From an uncultured Marinobacter sp. (GTDB lineage Bacteria; Pseudomonadota; Gammaproteobacteria; Pseudomonadales; Oleiphilaceae): a stretch of DNA of 64,000 nucleotides. Below the pieces are notes generated by a model that had not been told where the DNA came from, ran no database searches, and saw nothing but the letters and a program-made list of their open reading frames with translations. Shown in pieces: positions 53,101 to 62,172 of the stretch (its first letter is position 1; each line of letters starts with the position of its first letter). The stretch lies in contig NZ_CANLBK010000001.1 in the NCBI RefSeq assembly GCF_947488835.1, positions 806,001 to 870,000 of the forward strand. The letters run 5' to 3'. A program made the position numbers and the translations under genes.

Positions 53101-53376
53101 CTAGCCCCATCGCAACAGAACCAGAAGCCAGACAACAGACACAGCCAACGCAACCCACAAAGTGATGTCACTAACCGCAAGGAACGTGAGGTGTATATAG
53201 GCTGCCGAAAGCAAACCAATAAACAACCGGTCTCCGCGCGTTGTCTCTATCGGCAAAAAGCCTTTGCGCTCTATACAGGGGGATACAATTTCGTAAACGG
53301 TCATTACCGCAAGAATCATGGCAATAACTGAAAAAAACACGATGACCGTAGGGGTCCAATTCATCCAGGCAACCAT
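53101..53376 (-). CDS. glpU: DUF2160 small membrane protein of the glycerol ABC system
   Basis: A 91-residue protein with two to three helices (about 9-30, 47-68, 70-90), ending LLVLLRWG. Its N-terminus MVAWMNWTPTVIVFFSVIAM and RKGFLPIETTRGDRLFIGLL are typical of DUF2160. AAGGAG lies seven bases before the start. In the glpSTPQUV order described for rhizobia the small gene between glpQ and glpV is glpU; position and type match. Its role in transport is not established. Confidence 0.85.
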   Translation of the reverse strand: MVAWMNWTPTVIVFFSVIAMILAVMTVYEIVSPCIERKGFLPIETTRGDRLFIGLLSAAYIHLTFLAVSDITLWVALAVSVVWLLVLLRWG

Positions 53377-53387
53377 ATGCTTTCTCC

Positions 53388-54194
53388 TTAAACGCGCCCG
53401 AGAGCGAAGCCTTTAGCCACATGGTTACGAACGAACCAGATAACCAGCAAGCCTGGGATTATTGTTAAAACGCCGGCTGCCGCCAGCACTCCCCAATCAA
53501 TGCCACTCGCCCCTATGGTACGAGTCATGATTGCGCCAATGGGCTGAGCATCCACAGAGGTCAGTGTTCTGGCCAGAAGCAACTCAACCCACGAAAACAT
53601 GAAGGCAAAGAAGGCCGTTACGCCGATACCTGAGCGAATCATCGGCAAAAACACTTTGATGAAGAATTTGGGAAAACTGTAGCCATCGATGTAAGCCATC
53701 TCATCGTATTCACGGGGAACGCCCTTCATGAACCCTTCAAGAATCCAGACTGCTAAGGGCACGTTGAACAAGCAGTGGGCCAAGGCAACGGCGATATGAG
53801 TATCGAAAAGCCCGATAGATGAATACAGCTGAAAGAACGGCAGCAGGAAAACCGCCGGCGGTGCCATCCGGTTGCTGAGCAACCAGAAGAACAGATGCTT
53901 GTCCCCCAGAAACTTGTACCGGCTGAATGCGTAGGCTGCAGGCAAAGCAACCAACAAGGTAATCACCACGTTGATAGACACATACGCCATTGAGTTGAGG
54001 TAGCCGTTATACCAACTGGGGTCTGTAAAGATCACCGCATAATTATCAAACGTGAAATTCTGCGGCCACAGGGTAAGCCCCCCCAGAATTTCGCGGTTGG
54101 TTTTGAACGACATGTTCAGCAGCCAGTAAACCGGCGTAAGAAGGAGCAGGATGTATACCGTGATCCCGATGTTTTTATAGCCTGTTTGCCTCAT
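53388..54194 (-). CDS. glpQ: Glycerol ABC transporter permease GlpQ
   Basis: Inner-membrane permease of the MalG type: 268 residues and six helices. The EAA loop that docks the ATPases is EYDEMAYIDGYSFPKFFIKV (about residues 171-190), with the following FLPMIRSGIG. The ATG at 54194 has AAGGAG six bases upstream; a GTG one codon earlier is possible. It is 10 bases after glpP and 11 bases before glpU. Confidence 0.92.
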   Translation of the reverse strand: MRQTGYKNIGITVYILLLLTPVYWLLNMSFKTNREILGGLTLWPQNFTFDNYAVIFTDPSWYNGYLNSMAYVSINVVITLLVALPAAYAFSRYKFLGDKHLFFWLLSNRMAPPAVFLLPFFQLYSSIGLFDTHIAVALAHCLFNVPLAVWILEGFMKGVPREYDEMAYIDGYSFPKFFIKVFLPMIRSGIGVTAFFAFMFSWVELLLARTLTSVDAQPIGAIMTRTIGASGIDWGVLAAAGVLTIIPGLLVIWFVRNHVAKGFALGRV

Positions 54195-54204
54195 CACACT
54201 CTCC

Positions 54205-55071
54205 TTATTTTTCTTTGTCGGCGTGAGTAATGGCTGTGAAGAACAACCAGGAGATCAGCAATACGATCAGGAAGTAGATCAGTGAGAATGCCGCTGCACG
54301 CCCAAGATCAAACTGCCCTATTGCCATGGTTGTCAGGGTCTGGCTAAGGAAGGTTGTCGAGCTTCCCGGGCCCCCGCCAGTGAGTACGAAGGGTTCGATA
54401 TAGATCATGAAGCTGTCCATAAACCGCAACAGCACAGCGATGATCAATACGCTCTTGAGACGCGGAAGCTGGATATAACGAAACACCGCCCACTTGGAAG
54501 CACGGTCAATTTCAGCCGCTTGATAAAAGGCCTCAGGAATTGCCCTCAGGCCCGAGTAGCACAACAGGGCAACCAGAGGTGTCCAGTGCCAAACGTCCAT
54601 CAGAAGGACGGTCAGCCAGGCGTCTACAGTATCGCCCGTATAGTTGTAATCAATTCCCGCCTGGTTGATTGCCCAGCCAAATAGACCGATATCACCCCGG
54701 GCAAATATCTGCCAGATGGTTCCTACAACGTTCCAGGGGATAAGTAACGGAATAGCAACCAGAATAAGGCAAAGCGAGCCCTTGATCCCGGACTTGGGCA
54801 TCATCAACGCAACACCAATACCCAAAGGAATCTGAATCAGCAGCACAGCACCAGAGAAGGCAAACTGACGGACCAACGAAGCCTGTAGCCGCTCATCCGT
54901 CAGAACTTCTTTGAACCACTCTGTGCCAACGTAGTACGCCTGGCCTGGCCCAAAGATATCCTGAACCGAATAGTTCACCACCGTCATCAGAGGGATCAGT
55001 GCCGAGAAGGCAACGAGAAGGAAAACCGGGAGGACGAGCCACCAGGCTCGGTTATCTGGGATCTTATCCAT
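54205..55071 (-). CDS. glpP: Glycerol ABC transporter permease GlpP
   Basis: Inner-membrane permease of the MalF type with six helices in 288 residues. The EAA loop is PEAFYQAAEIDRASKWAVFR followed by YIQLPRLKSV. I take ATG 55071 (overlap TGATG with the glpT stop), with AGGAG eight bases upstream; GTG 55074 is the alternative. It pairs with GlpQ to form the glycerol channel of the importer. Confidence 0.92.
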   Translation of the reverse strand: MDKIPDNRAWWLVLPVFLLVAFSALIPLMTVVNYSVQDIFGPGQAYYVGTEWFKEVLTDERLQASLVRQFAFSGAVLLIQIPLGIGVALMMPKSGIKGSLCLILVAIPLLIPWNVVGTIWQIFARGDIGLFGWAINQAGIDYNYTGDTVDAWLTVLLMDVWHWTPLVALLCYSGLRAIPEAFYQAAEIDRASKWAVFRYIQLPRLKSVLIIAVLLRFMDSFMIYIEPFVLTGGGPGSSTTFLSQTLTTMAIGQFDLGRAAAFSLIYFLIVLLISWLFFTAITHADKEK

Positions 55072-56171
55072 CACTGTTGCTCCTGTACCAGGAATTCATC
55101 CACGTAAAGCATTAGCCACTGCCCCGGGAACAGTAGATTTACCTGGCTACCAACGCCGGCATCAAACTCCTCACTCTGGCGCACTTTCATTTGCTGTTCG
55201 CCAAGCTTTACCGTCACAATTTTGTAGGTACCCAAGTCCTCTACATCCCTTACTTCAGCGGCATAGGTGCCATCGGAGCTTACGGGTGAGAGCTCTATAA
55301 ATTCGGGCCGTATACCAATCTTCACGTTTTCCGATTCCATGGCACCTAGAATTTCTAGCTGCCATGGCTCCAGGCGAATCTCTGTTGAATCAAATCGAAC
55401 GCCTCCCGAGCACCTCTCAACCTCCATAATGTTCATGCCAGGGCTACCGATGAAATAGCCGACGAACGTGTGATTAGGTACCTCAAACAGCTCTGTGGGC
55501 GTACCGAATTGCACTACTTGCCCGTCGTACATCACGGCAATTCTGTCGGCAAATGTAGATGCCTCAAGCTGATCGTGTGTGACGTACACCATGGTGATAT
55601 CGAACTGCTCGTGAATCTGCTTGAGCTTTCTACGCAACTTCCACTTGAGCTGAGGGTCAATAACCGTCAGGGGTTCATCGAACAAAATGGCGGAGACATC
55701 TTCCCTCACCAAACCACGGCCCATGGAAACCTTCTGTTTTTCATCAGCCGTCAGGTTTTTCGCCTTCTTGTGCAGTTTGTCCTCGATCTCAAGAACCTCT
55801 GCTATCTCCTGCACGCGGGTTTTGATCTTTGCAGCAGGTACCTTGTTGTTCTTGAGGGGGAAAGCCAGATTCTCGAATACGGTCATCGAGTCGTACACCA
55901 CAGGGAACTGGAACACCTGGGCTATATTTCTGTCTCGGGGTGACAGTTCGTTCACCCGCTTGCCGTCAAACAGCACCTCCCCTTCGGAAGGCTGAACCAA
56001 CCCGGAGATAATGTTCAGCATGGTGCTTTTGCCACAGCCCGATGGCCCAAGCAGCGCATAAGCCCCGCCTTTGTGCCATACATGATCCAGCTGACGGATG
56101 GCGTAATCATCAGGGCCTGATGGGTTAGCACTGTAGCTGTGTGCCAAAGATTTCAGTTGAATTTCAGCCAT
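55071..56171 (-). CDS. glpT: Glycerol ABC transporter ATPase GlpT (degenerate signature motif)
   Basis: MalK/CysA-type ATPase of 366 residues with a C-terminal TOBE-like domain. Walker A is intact (LLGPSGCGKST, 41-50), as are Walker B (ILFDEP) and the H-loop His199 in VYVTHDQLEAS. The ABC signature, normally LSGGQ, reads LTADEKQ (Leu140 onward). The partner GlpS has the opposite pattern. It is joined to glpS by a one-base stop/start overlap (TGATG). It would hydrolyse ATP at the interface that uses the GlpS signature. Confidence 0.92.
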   Translation of the reverse strand: MAEIQLKSLAHSYSANPSGPDDYAIRQLDHVWHKGGAYALLGPSGCGKSTMLNIISGLVQPSEGEVLFDGKRVNELSPRDRNIAQVFQFPVVYDSMTVFENLAFPLKNNKVPAAKIKTRVQEIAEVLEIEDKLHKKAKNLTADEKQKVSMGRGLVREDVSAILFDEPLTVIDPQLKWKLRRKLKQIHEQFDITMVYVTHDQLEASTFADRIAVMYDGQVVQFGTPTELFEVPNHTFVGYFIGSPGMNIMEVERCSGGVRFDSTEIRLEPWQLEILGAMESENVKIGIRPEFIELSPVSSDGTYAAEVRDVEDLGTYKIVTVKLGEQQMKVRQSEEFDAGVGSQVNLLFPGQWLMLYVDEFLVQEQQ

Positions 56172-57265
56172 CAGTTTGCACCTCCTGAAACCCGGGTTGG
56201 TGTATGCACCAGCTGCTCATTACTATCGAACACAAACAGTTTGTTCACCGGCAAGTACACCTTGAGCGGCGCGCCAGTGTGGTACTGATGAACGCCCATC
56301 AACTGCAGCACCATCTCGAAATGGCTGTTCTCAACATGCATAAAGGTTTCAGAGCCACTGATCTCGCTGAGAGCAACTTCCATAGACATCTCAAGGTCAT
56401 CATCATTGGCTGGCACCAGCGCAATGTGGCTGGGGCGAATCCCGAACCAATAGTCGCCCGGGGCCAGCCTTGCCAACTCTTGTGTTAGTGCGTGGTGTGA
56501 ATATTCATCAAAGGTTACCTCGGTATCGCTTACACGGCCGCGAACGATGTTCATGGGGGGTTCACTGAACAACTGTGCTGCAAGGGTGTTAACGGGTGAA
56601 CGATAAACATCCATAACAGGCCCACTCTGAACAACGCCACCCTCATGTAACAAAGTTGTGGTGCCACCCAGCGCCAAAGCCTCATTGGCTTCCGTTGTTG
56701 CGTAAACTGCGATGCACTGACGCTCTCGAAACAGATCCCGCAGCTCAGCACGAAGCTCTTCTCTCAACTTGTAGTCCAGATTCACCAGGGGTTCATCGAA
56801 CAACACCAGCGTTGCATCTTTTACCAATGCTCGCGCCATAGCCGTTCGCTGTTGCTGGCCGCCGGAAAGTTCAAGAGGGTAACGTTTAAGCAGAGGTTCG
56901 ATCTGTAGCATTGATGCCGTCTCTTTCACCCGGCGATCAATTTCAGAGCCTGACATTTTGGCAAGGCGTAGCGGTGAGGCGATATTTTCGTAAACGGTGA
57001 GTGTGGGGTAATTAATGAACTGTTGGTAGATCATCGAAATGTTCCGGCGCTGCACGCTTTGCCCGGTTACATCTTCACCCTTATAGAGCACACGCCCCTT
57101 CGTCGGCTTATCAAGCCCGGCCATCAGGCGCATCATTGAGGTTTTGCCGGCTAGTGTCCGGCCAAGCAGAACATTGAAAGATCCCGCCTCAAACGTGAGG
57201 TTGGCATCCCGAACGTAATCGACACCGTCGACCGTGCGGGAGAGATTCTCCAGCGTTAAGGACAT
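56171..57265 (-). CDS. glpS: Glycerol ABC transporter ATPase GlpS (altered Walker A and H-loop)
   Basis: MalK-type ATPase of 364 residues with a TOBE-like C-terminus. The signature is intact (LELSGGQQQRTAMARAL, LSGGQ 133-137) and Walker B is present (VLFDEP). Walker A reads GRTLAGKT (35-42), with Leu38 where the third Gly of GxxGxGK[ST] is expected, and the H-loop stretch reads VYATTEANEAL, with Thr191 in place of His. It is the first gene of the operon, 69 bases downstream of the predicted sigma-54 start. Consistent with a heterodimer with GlpT that has one canonical site. Confidence 0.92.
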   Translation of the reverse strand: MSLTLENLSRTVDGVDYVRDANLTFEAGSFNVLLGRTLAGKTSMMRLMAGLDKPTKGRVLYKGEDVTGQSVQRRNISMIYQQFINYPTLTVYENIASPLRLAKMSGSEIDRRVKETASMLQIEPLLKRYPLELSGGQQQRTAMARALVKDATLVLFDEPLVNLDYKLREELRAELRDLFRERQCIAVYATTEANEALALGGTTTLLHEGGVVQSGPVMDVYRSPVNTLAAQLFSEPPMNIVRGRVSDTEVTFDEYSHHALTQELARLAPGDYWFGIRPSHIALVPANDDDLEMSMEVALSEISGSETFMHVENSHFEMVLQLMGVHQYHTGAPLKVYLPVNKLFVFDSNEQLVHTPTRVSGGAN

Positions 57266-57302
57266 AAGCTTTCCTTGTTATTCTTATAAAAGCGCAACCG
57301 GA

Positions 57303-57315
57303 TACAAAACGAACA
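57303..57315 (-). promoter_or_regulatory. Possible GlpR-type repressor site downstream of the glpS start point
   Basis: TACAAAACGAACA resembles the clear GlpR-like site at 62056 (TACGAAAACGAAA) with one deletion. It would lie at about +20 to +30 of the predicted transcript, where a repressor could block it. Confidence 0.3.
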
Positions 57316-57344
57316 CCCGGAAACTTATTGTTTGGGTTTATGAA

Positions 57345-57360
57345 CGCAAAGCTCATACCA
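57345..57360 (-). promoter_or_regulatory. Sigma-54 (-24/-12) promoter of glpSTPQUV
   Basis: On the minus strand TGGTATGAGCTTTGCG matches the sigma-54 pattern TGGCAC-N5-TTGCA: the invariant GG (57359-57358) and GC (57347-57346) are separated by exactly 10 bases. The start point would be near 57334. The divergent gene encodes a sigma-54 activator. Confidence 0.65.
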
Positions 57361-57453
57361 CTTTTTTCTTTCAACCCTCCAGAACACCACCAACTCCATG
57401 ATTTACTAAACTATTCCATATCGACGACAGATTCACATACGAAAGCAATGATG

Positions 57454-57542
57454 TTCGTTTGGAAACAATTTGTTCAAACGAAGCATTGACGTGAACAACT
57501 GTTAAACAGATTATTGAACAGTTCTCACGCATCAACTGAACA
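57454..57542. promoter_or_regulatory. Likely enhancer region for the sigma-54 activator
   Basis: The hexamer TGAACA occurs at 57492, 57515 and 57537, and in reverse (TGTTCA) at 57471; spacings are 21, 23 and 22 bases, close to two helical turns. Two inverted repeats overlap them: TTCGTTTG/CAAACGAA (57454-57461, 57475-57482) and GTGAACAACTGTT/AACAGTTCTCAC (57491-57503, 57517-57528), both with 13-base spacers. The block is 95-200 bases upstream of the -24/-12 promoter, the normal enhancer distance. The rest of the 331-base gap (57266-57596) holds the promoter and glpS leader. Confidence 0.5.
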
Positions 57543-57596
57543 CATGCTCCCCAAAGCATCTCCAAAACAAGAAAACGAACACAGGGATGTAGTCTG

Positions 57597-59498
57597 ATGA
57601 AGAATAGCCCACAAACGGAAAGTCGAACGGATGTTTCTGAATCCTGGCAACGTTGCATAGCCTTGGGGCTGGACCACGAAGCCGAACCGATTCAACCAAC
57701 ACTCAGCACGGAACAGCTGCAAGATATAACGCGGCAATATGGTGAACTACTCACCAGCGCAGAGGCTGAGGTGGTTCCCTATTACCAGAACGTACTTTCC
57801 AGCAGTCGGTGCCAGATTCTACTGGCGGACCACAAGGGCACTGTCCTGAAAAGCTGGGGAGACCAGCGCACCACTGAATCGCGATTGGAGCCCTGGTTCC
57901 GGGAAGGTGCTAACTGGCGGGAGCAGCTGTGCGGTACCAATGCCATAGGAACAGCCATAGCAAGCCGGCGGGCGGTACAGGTACAAAGGAGCGAGCATTT
58001 TCTGAAGGTTCACAGAAGCCTCATAGCATCAGCCGCCCCCATTTTCGATTCAGAAAAAGAATTGACCGGTGTGTTGAGCGTGTTCAGCGATGCCTATCTG
58101 CCACAGCACCACACTCTCGGTATGGTGCGCCTGCTTGCTCAATCCGTTGAAAACCGGCTGCTCAATCGGCAATTTGAGGCGGACTTTTTTCAAATCACCC
58201 TCAACACGACCGCCGACAACTTTGATAGCCCTTGGTCCGGAATCCTCGTGTGCAATGATTTAGGCCGGGTTGTCGCCAGCAATCGACGGGCAGATCAACT
58301 ACTGGGCACTCAAACAAAGAATGTCATGCTCGATGAACTGTTCACTACCAGTCGCAGTGACGTTCTTGGCCACCCGGAACAGTCTCCGCTGCAGCTGAAA
58401 ACCAAAAGTAAAGTCCGACTAAGCGCCCTCGTAAAACGCCCTTCAACCATCCGAACCGCGCCTGCTGAGACGAAAGCAGTTGTGCAGCGCGCCCCTTTCC
58501 CTGGTAAACCGGCAAGCTTTTCCAACCTCGAGTACGGTGACACCTCCGTACGTCGATGTGCCGAGCAAAGTTTAAAAGTTCTTGAGCGAGGCGTTCCGGT
58601 ACTGATTACAGGCGAAACCGGCGTGGGGAAAGAGGTTTTGGTGAATGCCCTGCATAAAGCTTCGCAGCGAAAAGATCAGCCACTGGTTGCGGTCAACTGT
58701 GCAGCCATACCGCCAGAACTTGTGGAATCAGAGCTGTTTGGTTACGAGCCTGGAGCATTTACAGGCGCTCGAGCGAAAGGCTCTCTTGGCCTGATCCGCA
58801 ATGCTCACAAAGGCATTTTGTTTCTCGATGAGATTGGCGAAATGCCGGTTTCCGCCCAATCAAGACTGCTTAGGGTATTACAAGAACGGGTAGTTACGCC
58901 TGTGGGCGCAACAGAGGGTGTTATGGTTGATATTTGGCTGATCACAGCAACCAATCGCTCCCCCCTATCCAGCATAGAATCCGGGCAGTTCCGGGCTGAC
59001 CTTTACTATCGGATCAACGGGCTGTCTGTGGAGCTACCTGCTTTAAGGCACCGAAAAGATTTACGAAGCCTGATTCAGCATATCTATCAGCAGCATCGAG
59101 ACCCGGGCCAAAGCGAATCCTTAGCTCCTCAATTATTGTCAACGCTGGAAAACCACCCTTGGCCAGGGAACATTCGCCAGTTGGTAAACGTTTTGAAAGT
59201 AGCCATTGCCTTGGCTGATGGGGAAGACGTACAAATTTGGCACTTGCCTGCAGACTTTCTGGCCGAGTTCGGCGGTACGGCACCCCCGGACGAAACTGCA
59301 GCTCCAGAATACTCAGAACGACACACACCGGAACCGGCAAAAGTTCCCATTCAGCGGGAGGGCGGCGAGCACAATAGCCATGCCCATATACTGCAGGTTT
59401 ATCACAGGTGTAAAGGTAACGTTTCCAGCGCTGCCAAAGAGCTTTCGATCAGCCGAAACACGCTATACAAACGACTTCGGGAACTGGGGCTGCGCTAA
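57597..59498 (+). CDS. Sigma-54-dependent transcriptional activator of the AcoR/DhaR type
   Basis: A 633-residue enhancer-binding protein. Order: N-terminal GAF-type sensor (about 50-190; WREQLCGTNAIGTAIASRRA is the AcoR/DhaR pattern), a PAS-like segment (about 200-260; GILVCNDLGRVVASNRRADQ), the AAA+ domain (about 315-550) with Walker A GETGVGKE (339-346) and the sigma-54 contact loop GAFTGA (386-391), and a C-terminal Fis-type helix-turn-helix (CKGNVSSAAKELSISRNTLY). All activator motifs are intact. It diverges from glpSTPQUV, so control of that operon is expected; the signal could be glycerol, which is inference. Confidence 0.9.
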   Translation: MKNSPQTESRTDVSESWQRCIALGLDHEAEPIQPTLSTEQLQDITRQYGELLTSAEAEVVPYYQNVLSSSRCQILLADHKGTVLKSWGDQRTTESRLEPWFREGANWREQLCGTNAIGTAIASRRAVQVQRSEHFLKVHRSLIASAAPIFDSEKELTGVLSVFSDAYLPQHHTLGMVRLLAQSVENRLLNRQFEADFFQITLNTTADNFDSPWSGILVCNDLGRVVASNRRADQLLGTQTKNVMLDELFTTSRSDVLGHPEQSPLQLKTKSKVRLSALVKRPSTIRTAPAETKAVVQRAPFPGKPASFSNLEYGDTSVRRCAEQSLKVLERGVPVLITGETGVGKEVLVNALHKASQRKDQPLVAVNCAAIPPELVESELFGYEPGAFTGARAKGSLGLIRNAHKGILFLDEIGEMPVSAQSRLLRVLQERVVTPVGATEGVMVDIWLITATNRSPLSSIESGQFRADLYYRINGLSVELPALRHRKDLRSLIQHIYQQHRDPGQSESLAPQLLSTLENHPWPGNIRQLVNVLKVAIALADGEDVQIWHLPADFLAEFGGTAPPDETAAPEYSERHTPEPAKVPIQREGGEHNSHAHILQVYHRCKGNVSSAAKELSISRNTLYKRLRELGLR

Positions 59499-59511
59499 CC
59501 CTCAGTTCCCG
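59478..59511. terminator. Stem-loop over the activator stop codon
   Basis: CGGGAACTG (59478-59486) pairs perfectly with CAGTTCCCG (59503-59511), loop of 16. It lies between the converging activator and glpK genes and could serve both. No U-run follows. Confidence 0.5.
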
Positions 59512-59540
59512 ACCATACCTAATCATTTCAAGAGATCTGA

Positions 59541-61013
59541 TCAGAGCTTCTGTACCGCATGAATCCATCCCTCATACAACTCATCACGCTTTTGTTTTGT
59601 CATGATGGGCTCAAAGCTGCGGTCACACCGCCAGAGGTCCGAGAGCTCGTCGAGCGATTCATAGACCCCTGCTTTAAGCCCTGCCAAATACGCCACACCC
59701 AAAGCCGTAGTTTCTATAACTGAAGGCCTGTCTACCCTCGCGCCCAGAATGTCTGCAAGGAACTGAAGCACCCAATTATTCGCTACCATTCCGCCATCAA
59801 CCCGCAGAGTAATCGGGCGCATGCCGTCTTTTTCCATGGCCTTCTGCAAGTCTTTGGTTTGATAACACACCGACTGCAGCCCCGCAGTTACGATTTCTTT
59901 TATGCCCGTATCTCTGGTCAAACCAAAAATCGCTCCCCGCGCGTTGGGATCCCAATAAGGCGCCCCCAGCCCGGTAAATGCAGGCACAAGATACACACCG
60001 TGATCTAGCGGCGTATCCTTTGCCAATGGTTCTGTGTCGCAGGCGTTCTCAATTAACTGCAGACCATCGCGCAACCATTGAATCGCAGCGCCCGCCACAA
60101 AAATACTGCCTTCCATGGCGTAGGTAGGCTTGCCATTCAGGCGGTAGGCCACGGTTGTTAACAGCCTGTGCTCTGATTTCAAAGCCTTCTCGCCCGTGTT
60201 GAGCATGAGGAAGCAGCCGGTGCCGTAGGTGCTTTTGGCCATTCCTACATCGAAGCAGGTTTGGCCGAACAGGGCTGCTTGCTGATCACCCGCCACACCC
60301 AGCACCGACACGCCATTGAGGGCTTCACACTCAGTAATCTCACCAAAATCGTCGGCAGAATCCAAAACCTCGGGCAACAGGGATTCAGGAATATTGAACA
60401 GTTCGAGCAGATCCGGATCCCACTGCTGGGTGTGAATGTTGAACAACAAAGTTCGGCTTGCATTGGTGGCGTCAGTTTTGTGCACTCGCCCGCCAGTCAG
60501 GCGCCACAAAAGAAACGTATCGATCGTTCCAAAAGCCAGCTCTCCCCGCTCTGCTCGCTCGCGAGCGCCAGGAACATTATCAAGAATCCAGCGAATTTTA
60601 GTGGCTGAAAAATAGGGATCGATCAGCAGGCCCGTTTTGCTGTGGACCGCAGGTTCACGGCTTTCGCTCTTGAGGGTCTTACAATAGGACGCTGTTCGGC
60701 GATCCTGCCACACAATCGCATTGTAAACAGGCTTGCCTGTCTTCCTGTCCCAAACAATGGTGGTTTCCCGTTGGTTGGTGATGCCTACCGCAACCACCTC
60801 ATCGTCTGTTCCGCACTCCTCCGCCATGACCTCAGTGCACGTTTTGGTCACGGTTGACCAGATATCCTCCGGATCGTGCTCAACCCACCCGCTATCCGGA
60901 AAATGCTGAGGGAACTCCTGCTGGCGTACGGCGTGAATGTTGCCTTTCAAATCAAACAGAATGGCTCGGGAACTGGTTGTGCCCTGATCAATGGATAGCA
61001 GGTACTGGCTCAT
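59541..61013 (-). CDS. glpK: Glycerol kinase
   Basis: Phosphorylates glycerol to sn-glycerol 3-phosphate with ATP in the cytoplasm, trapping it for GlpD. The 490 residues (family about 500) belong to the FGGY kinases: N-terminal [20 protein letters not shown] (phosphate loop), [27 protein letters not shown], the ADP-binding [29 protein letters not shown], and [20 protein letters not shown]. The start ATG 61013 has GAGGA about nine bases upstream. It diverges from glpR, its likely repressor gene, with a 210-base shared control region. Confidence 0.96.
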   Translation of the reverse strand: MSQYLLSIDQGTTSSRAILFDLKGNIHAVRQQEFPQHFPDSGWVEHDPEDIWSTVTKTCTEVMAEECGTDDEVVAVGITNQRETTIVWDRKTGKPVYNAIVWQDRRTASYCKTLKSESREPAVHSKTGLLIDPYFSATKIRWILDNVPGARERAERGELAFGTIDTFLLWRLTGGRVHKTDATNASRTLLFNIHTQQWDPDLLELFNIPESLLPEVLDSADDFGEITECEALNGVSVLGVAGDQQAALFGQTCFDVGMAKSTYGTGCFLMLNTGEKALKSEHRLLTTVAYRLNGKPTYAMEGSIFVAGAAIQWLRDGLQLIENACDTEPLAKDTPLDHGVYLVPAFTGLGAPYWDPNARGAIFGLTRDTGIKEIVTAGLQSVCYQTKDLQKAMEKDGMRPITLRVDGGMVANNWVLQFLADILGARVDRPSVIETTALGVAYLAGLKAGVYESLDELSDLWRCDRSFEPIMTKQKRDELYEGWIHAVQKL

Positions 61014-61184
61014 TGCTATTTCGTCCTCGCTTTCTTATTTGTTCGTATGTTTACTTTTTTGAATATGATTGCCAAGATATTTCGCAACCATCATCTGCTG
61101 ACGAACAGTTAAGTGGCTCTAAATGCTGTATAAAACGCTCAAAAAGACTAAACTTTACTCTACCTGAGTTTATAATTGCTCATT

Positions 61185-61193
61185 ATTTCGCAT
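61185..61193. promoter_or_regulatory. Candidate GlpR site in front of glpR
   Basis: TTTCGCATA occurs here and again at 62074-62082 in front of glpD; TTTCGCA also occurs at 61080-61086 near glpK. The shared TTTCG core resembles the half site of E. coli GlpR operators. Autocontrol and glpK control are inferred. Confidence 0.35.
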
Positions 61194-61223
61194 AAGAACA
61201 ACCACAGGGTGGAGGCTTTTTGA

Positions 61224-61982
61224 ATGGCACAGCGGCGGCGACAGGATCAGATTATAGAGCTGATCCAACAGAACGGCTTTGTAACCACCGAGCAGCTGGT
61301 AGACCAATTCAAGGTAACCCCACAAACCATTCGCCGGGATCTGAACGAACTCGCCAAAGAGAACAAGTTACGCCGACATCATGGCGGGGCCGGGATTGAC
61401 TCCAGCACCATGAATACTTCCTACCATGATCGAAAGATCATGGATCTGGAAGCAAAGGAACGCATTGCCGAAGCCATGGTTGCAATGATTCCTGATAACT
61501 CGTCAATGTTCATCAATATTGGCACCACCACCGAAACCATCGCCAAAGCTCTGCTCCAGAAGAATAACCTGCAGATTGTGACCAACAACCTGCACGTTGC
61601 CTCCATCCTTTCTGCCAAGGAGGATTTTCATGTGATTATTGCCGGCGGCGAGGTCAGAAGTCGTGATGGCGGCATTGTTGGCGAGGCAACCCGCGACTTT
61701 ATTAATCAATTCAAAATGGACTTCGGCATTATCGGAATCAGCGGTATCCACAATGATGGTTCCCTGCTTGATTTTGACTACCGCGAAGTTCGGGTGGCGC
61801 AGGCTATTATCGCTAATTCCAACCAGGTACTACTCGCCGCCGACCATTCCAAGTTTGGCCGAAATGCAATGGTAAGACTGGGTAATATATCCCAGGCAGA
61901 TCACGTATTTACCGACCAAAGGCCACCTGCCGAAATCTCCCGAATTCTGAAAGAGCACAGCATCAAACTTCACATTGTTTAA
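61224..61982 (+). CDS. glpR: DeoR-family glycerol-3-phosphate regulon repressor GlpR
   Basis: A 252-residue repressor with an N-terminal DeoR winged helix-turn-helix (about 5-58; [20 protein letters not shown] then [20 protein letters not shown]) and a C-terminal sugar-phosphate-sensing domain (about 75-245; [60 protein letters not shown]). Induction by glycerol 3-phosphate is known for the family. GGAGG lies about eight bases before the ATG. It sits between glpK and glpD, which fits. Confidence 0.95.
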   Translation: MAQRRRQDQIIELIQQNGFVTTEQLVDQFKVTPQTIRRDLNELAKENKLRRHHGGAGIDSSTMNTSYHDRKIMDLEAKERIAEAMVAMIPDNSSMFINIGTTTETIAKALLQKNNLQIVTNNLHVASILSAKEDFHVIIAGGEVRSRDGGIVGEATRDFINQFKMDFGIIGISGIHNDGSLLDFDYREVRVAQAIIANSNQVLLAADHSKFGRNAMVRLGNISQADHVFTDQRPPAEISRILKEHSIKLHIV

Positions 61983-62055
61983 TTAGCACCAGGTATTGAG
62001 CCTCCTGCTCCCCATTAGCACCCCTCACAATCTTCGTTTATTTTCCATATTTTCC

Positions 62056-62082
62056 TTTACGAAAACGAAAGTCTTTCGCATA
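62056..62082. promoter_or_regulatory. GlpR-type operator region upstream of glpD
   Basis: TTTACGAAAACGAAA (62056-62070) on the reverse strand reads TTTCGTTTTCGTAAA, close to the E. coli GlpR half-site pattern KYTCGWWAWCGMWA. TTTCGCATA follows at 62074-62082. The sites lie about 100 bases before glpD. Confidence 0.5.
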
Positions 62083-62172
62083 CTACTCAAACAACCTATT
62101 TAGCTTCAGAAAAGTTCGCTTGCAGCACCTCAAAATGGCGCCTTTTCCCACAGCATCAGGAGATGAGTAGCA

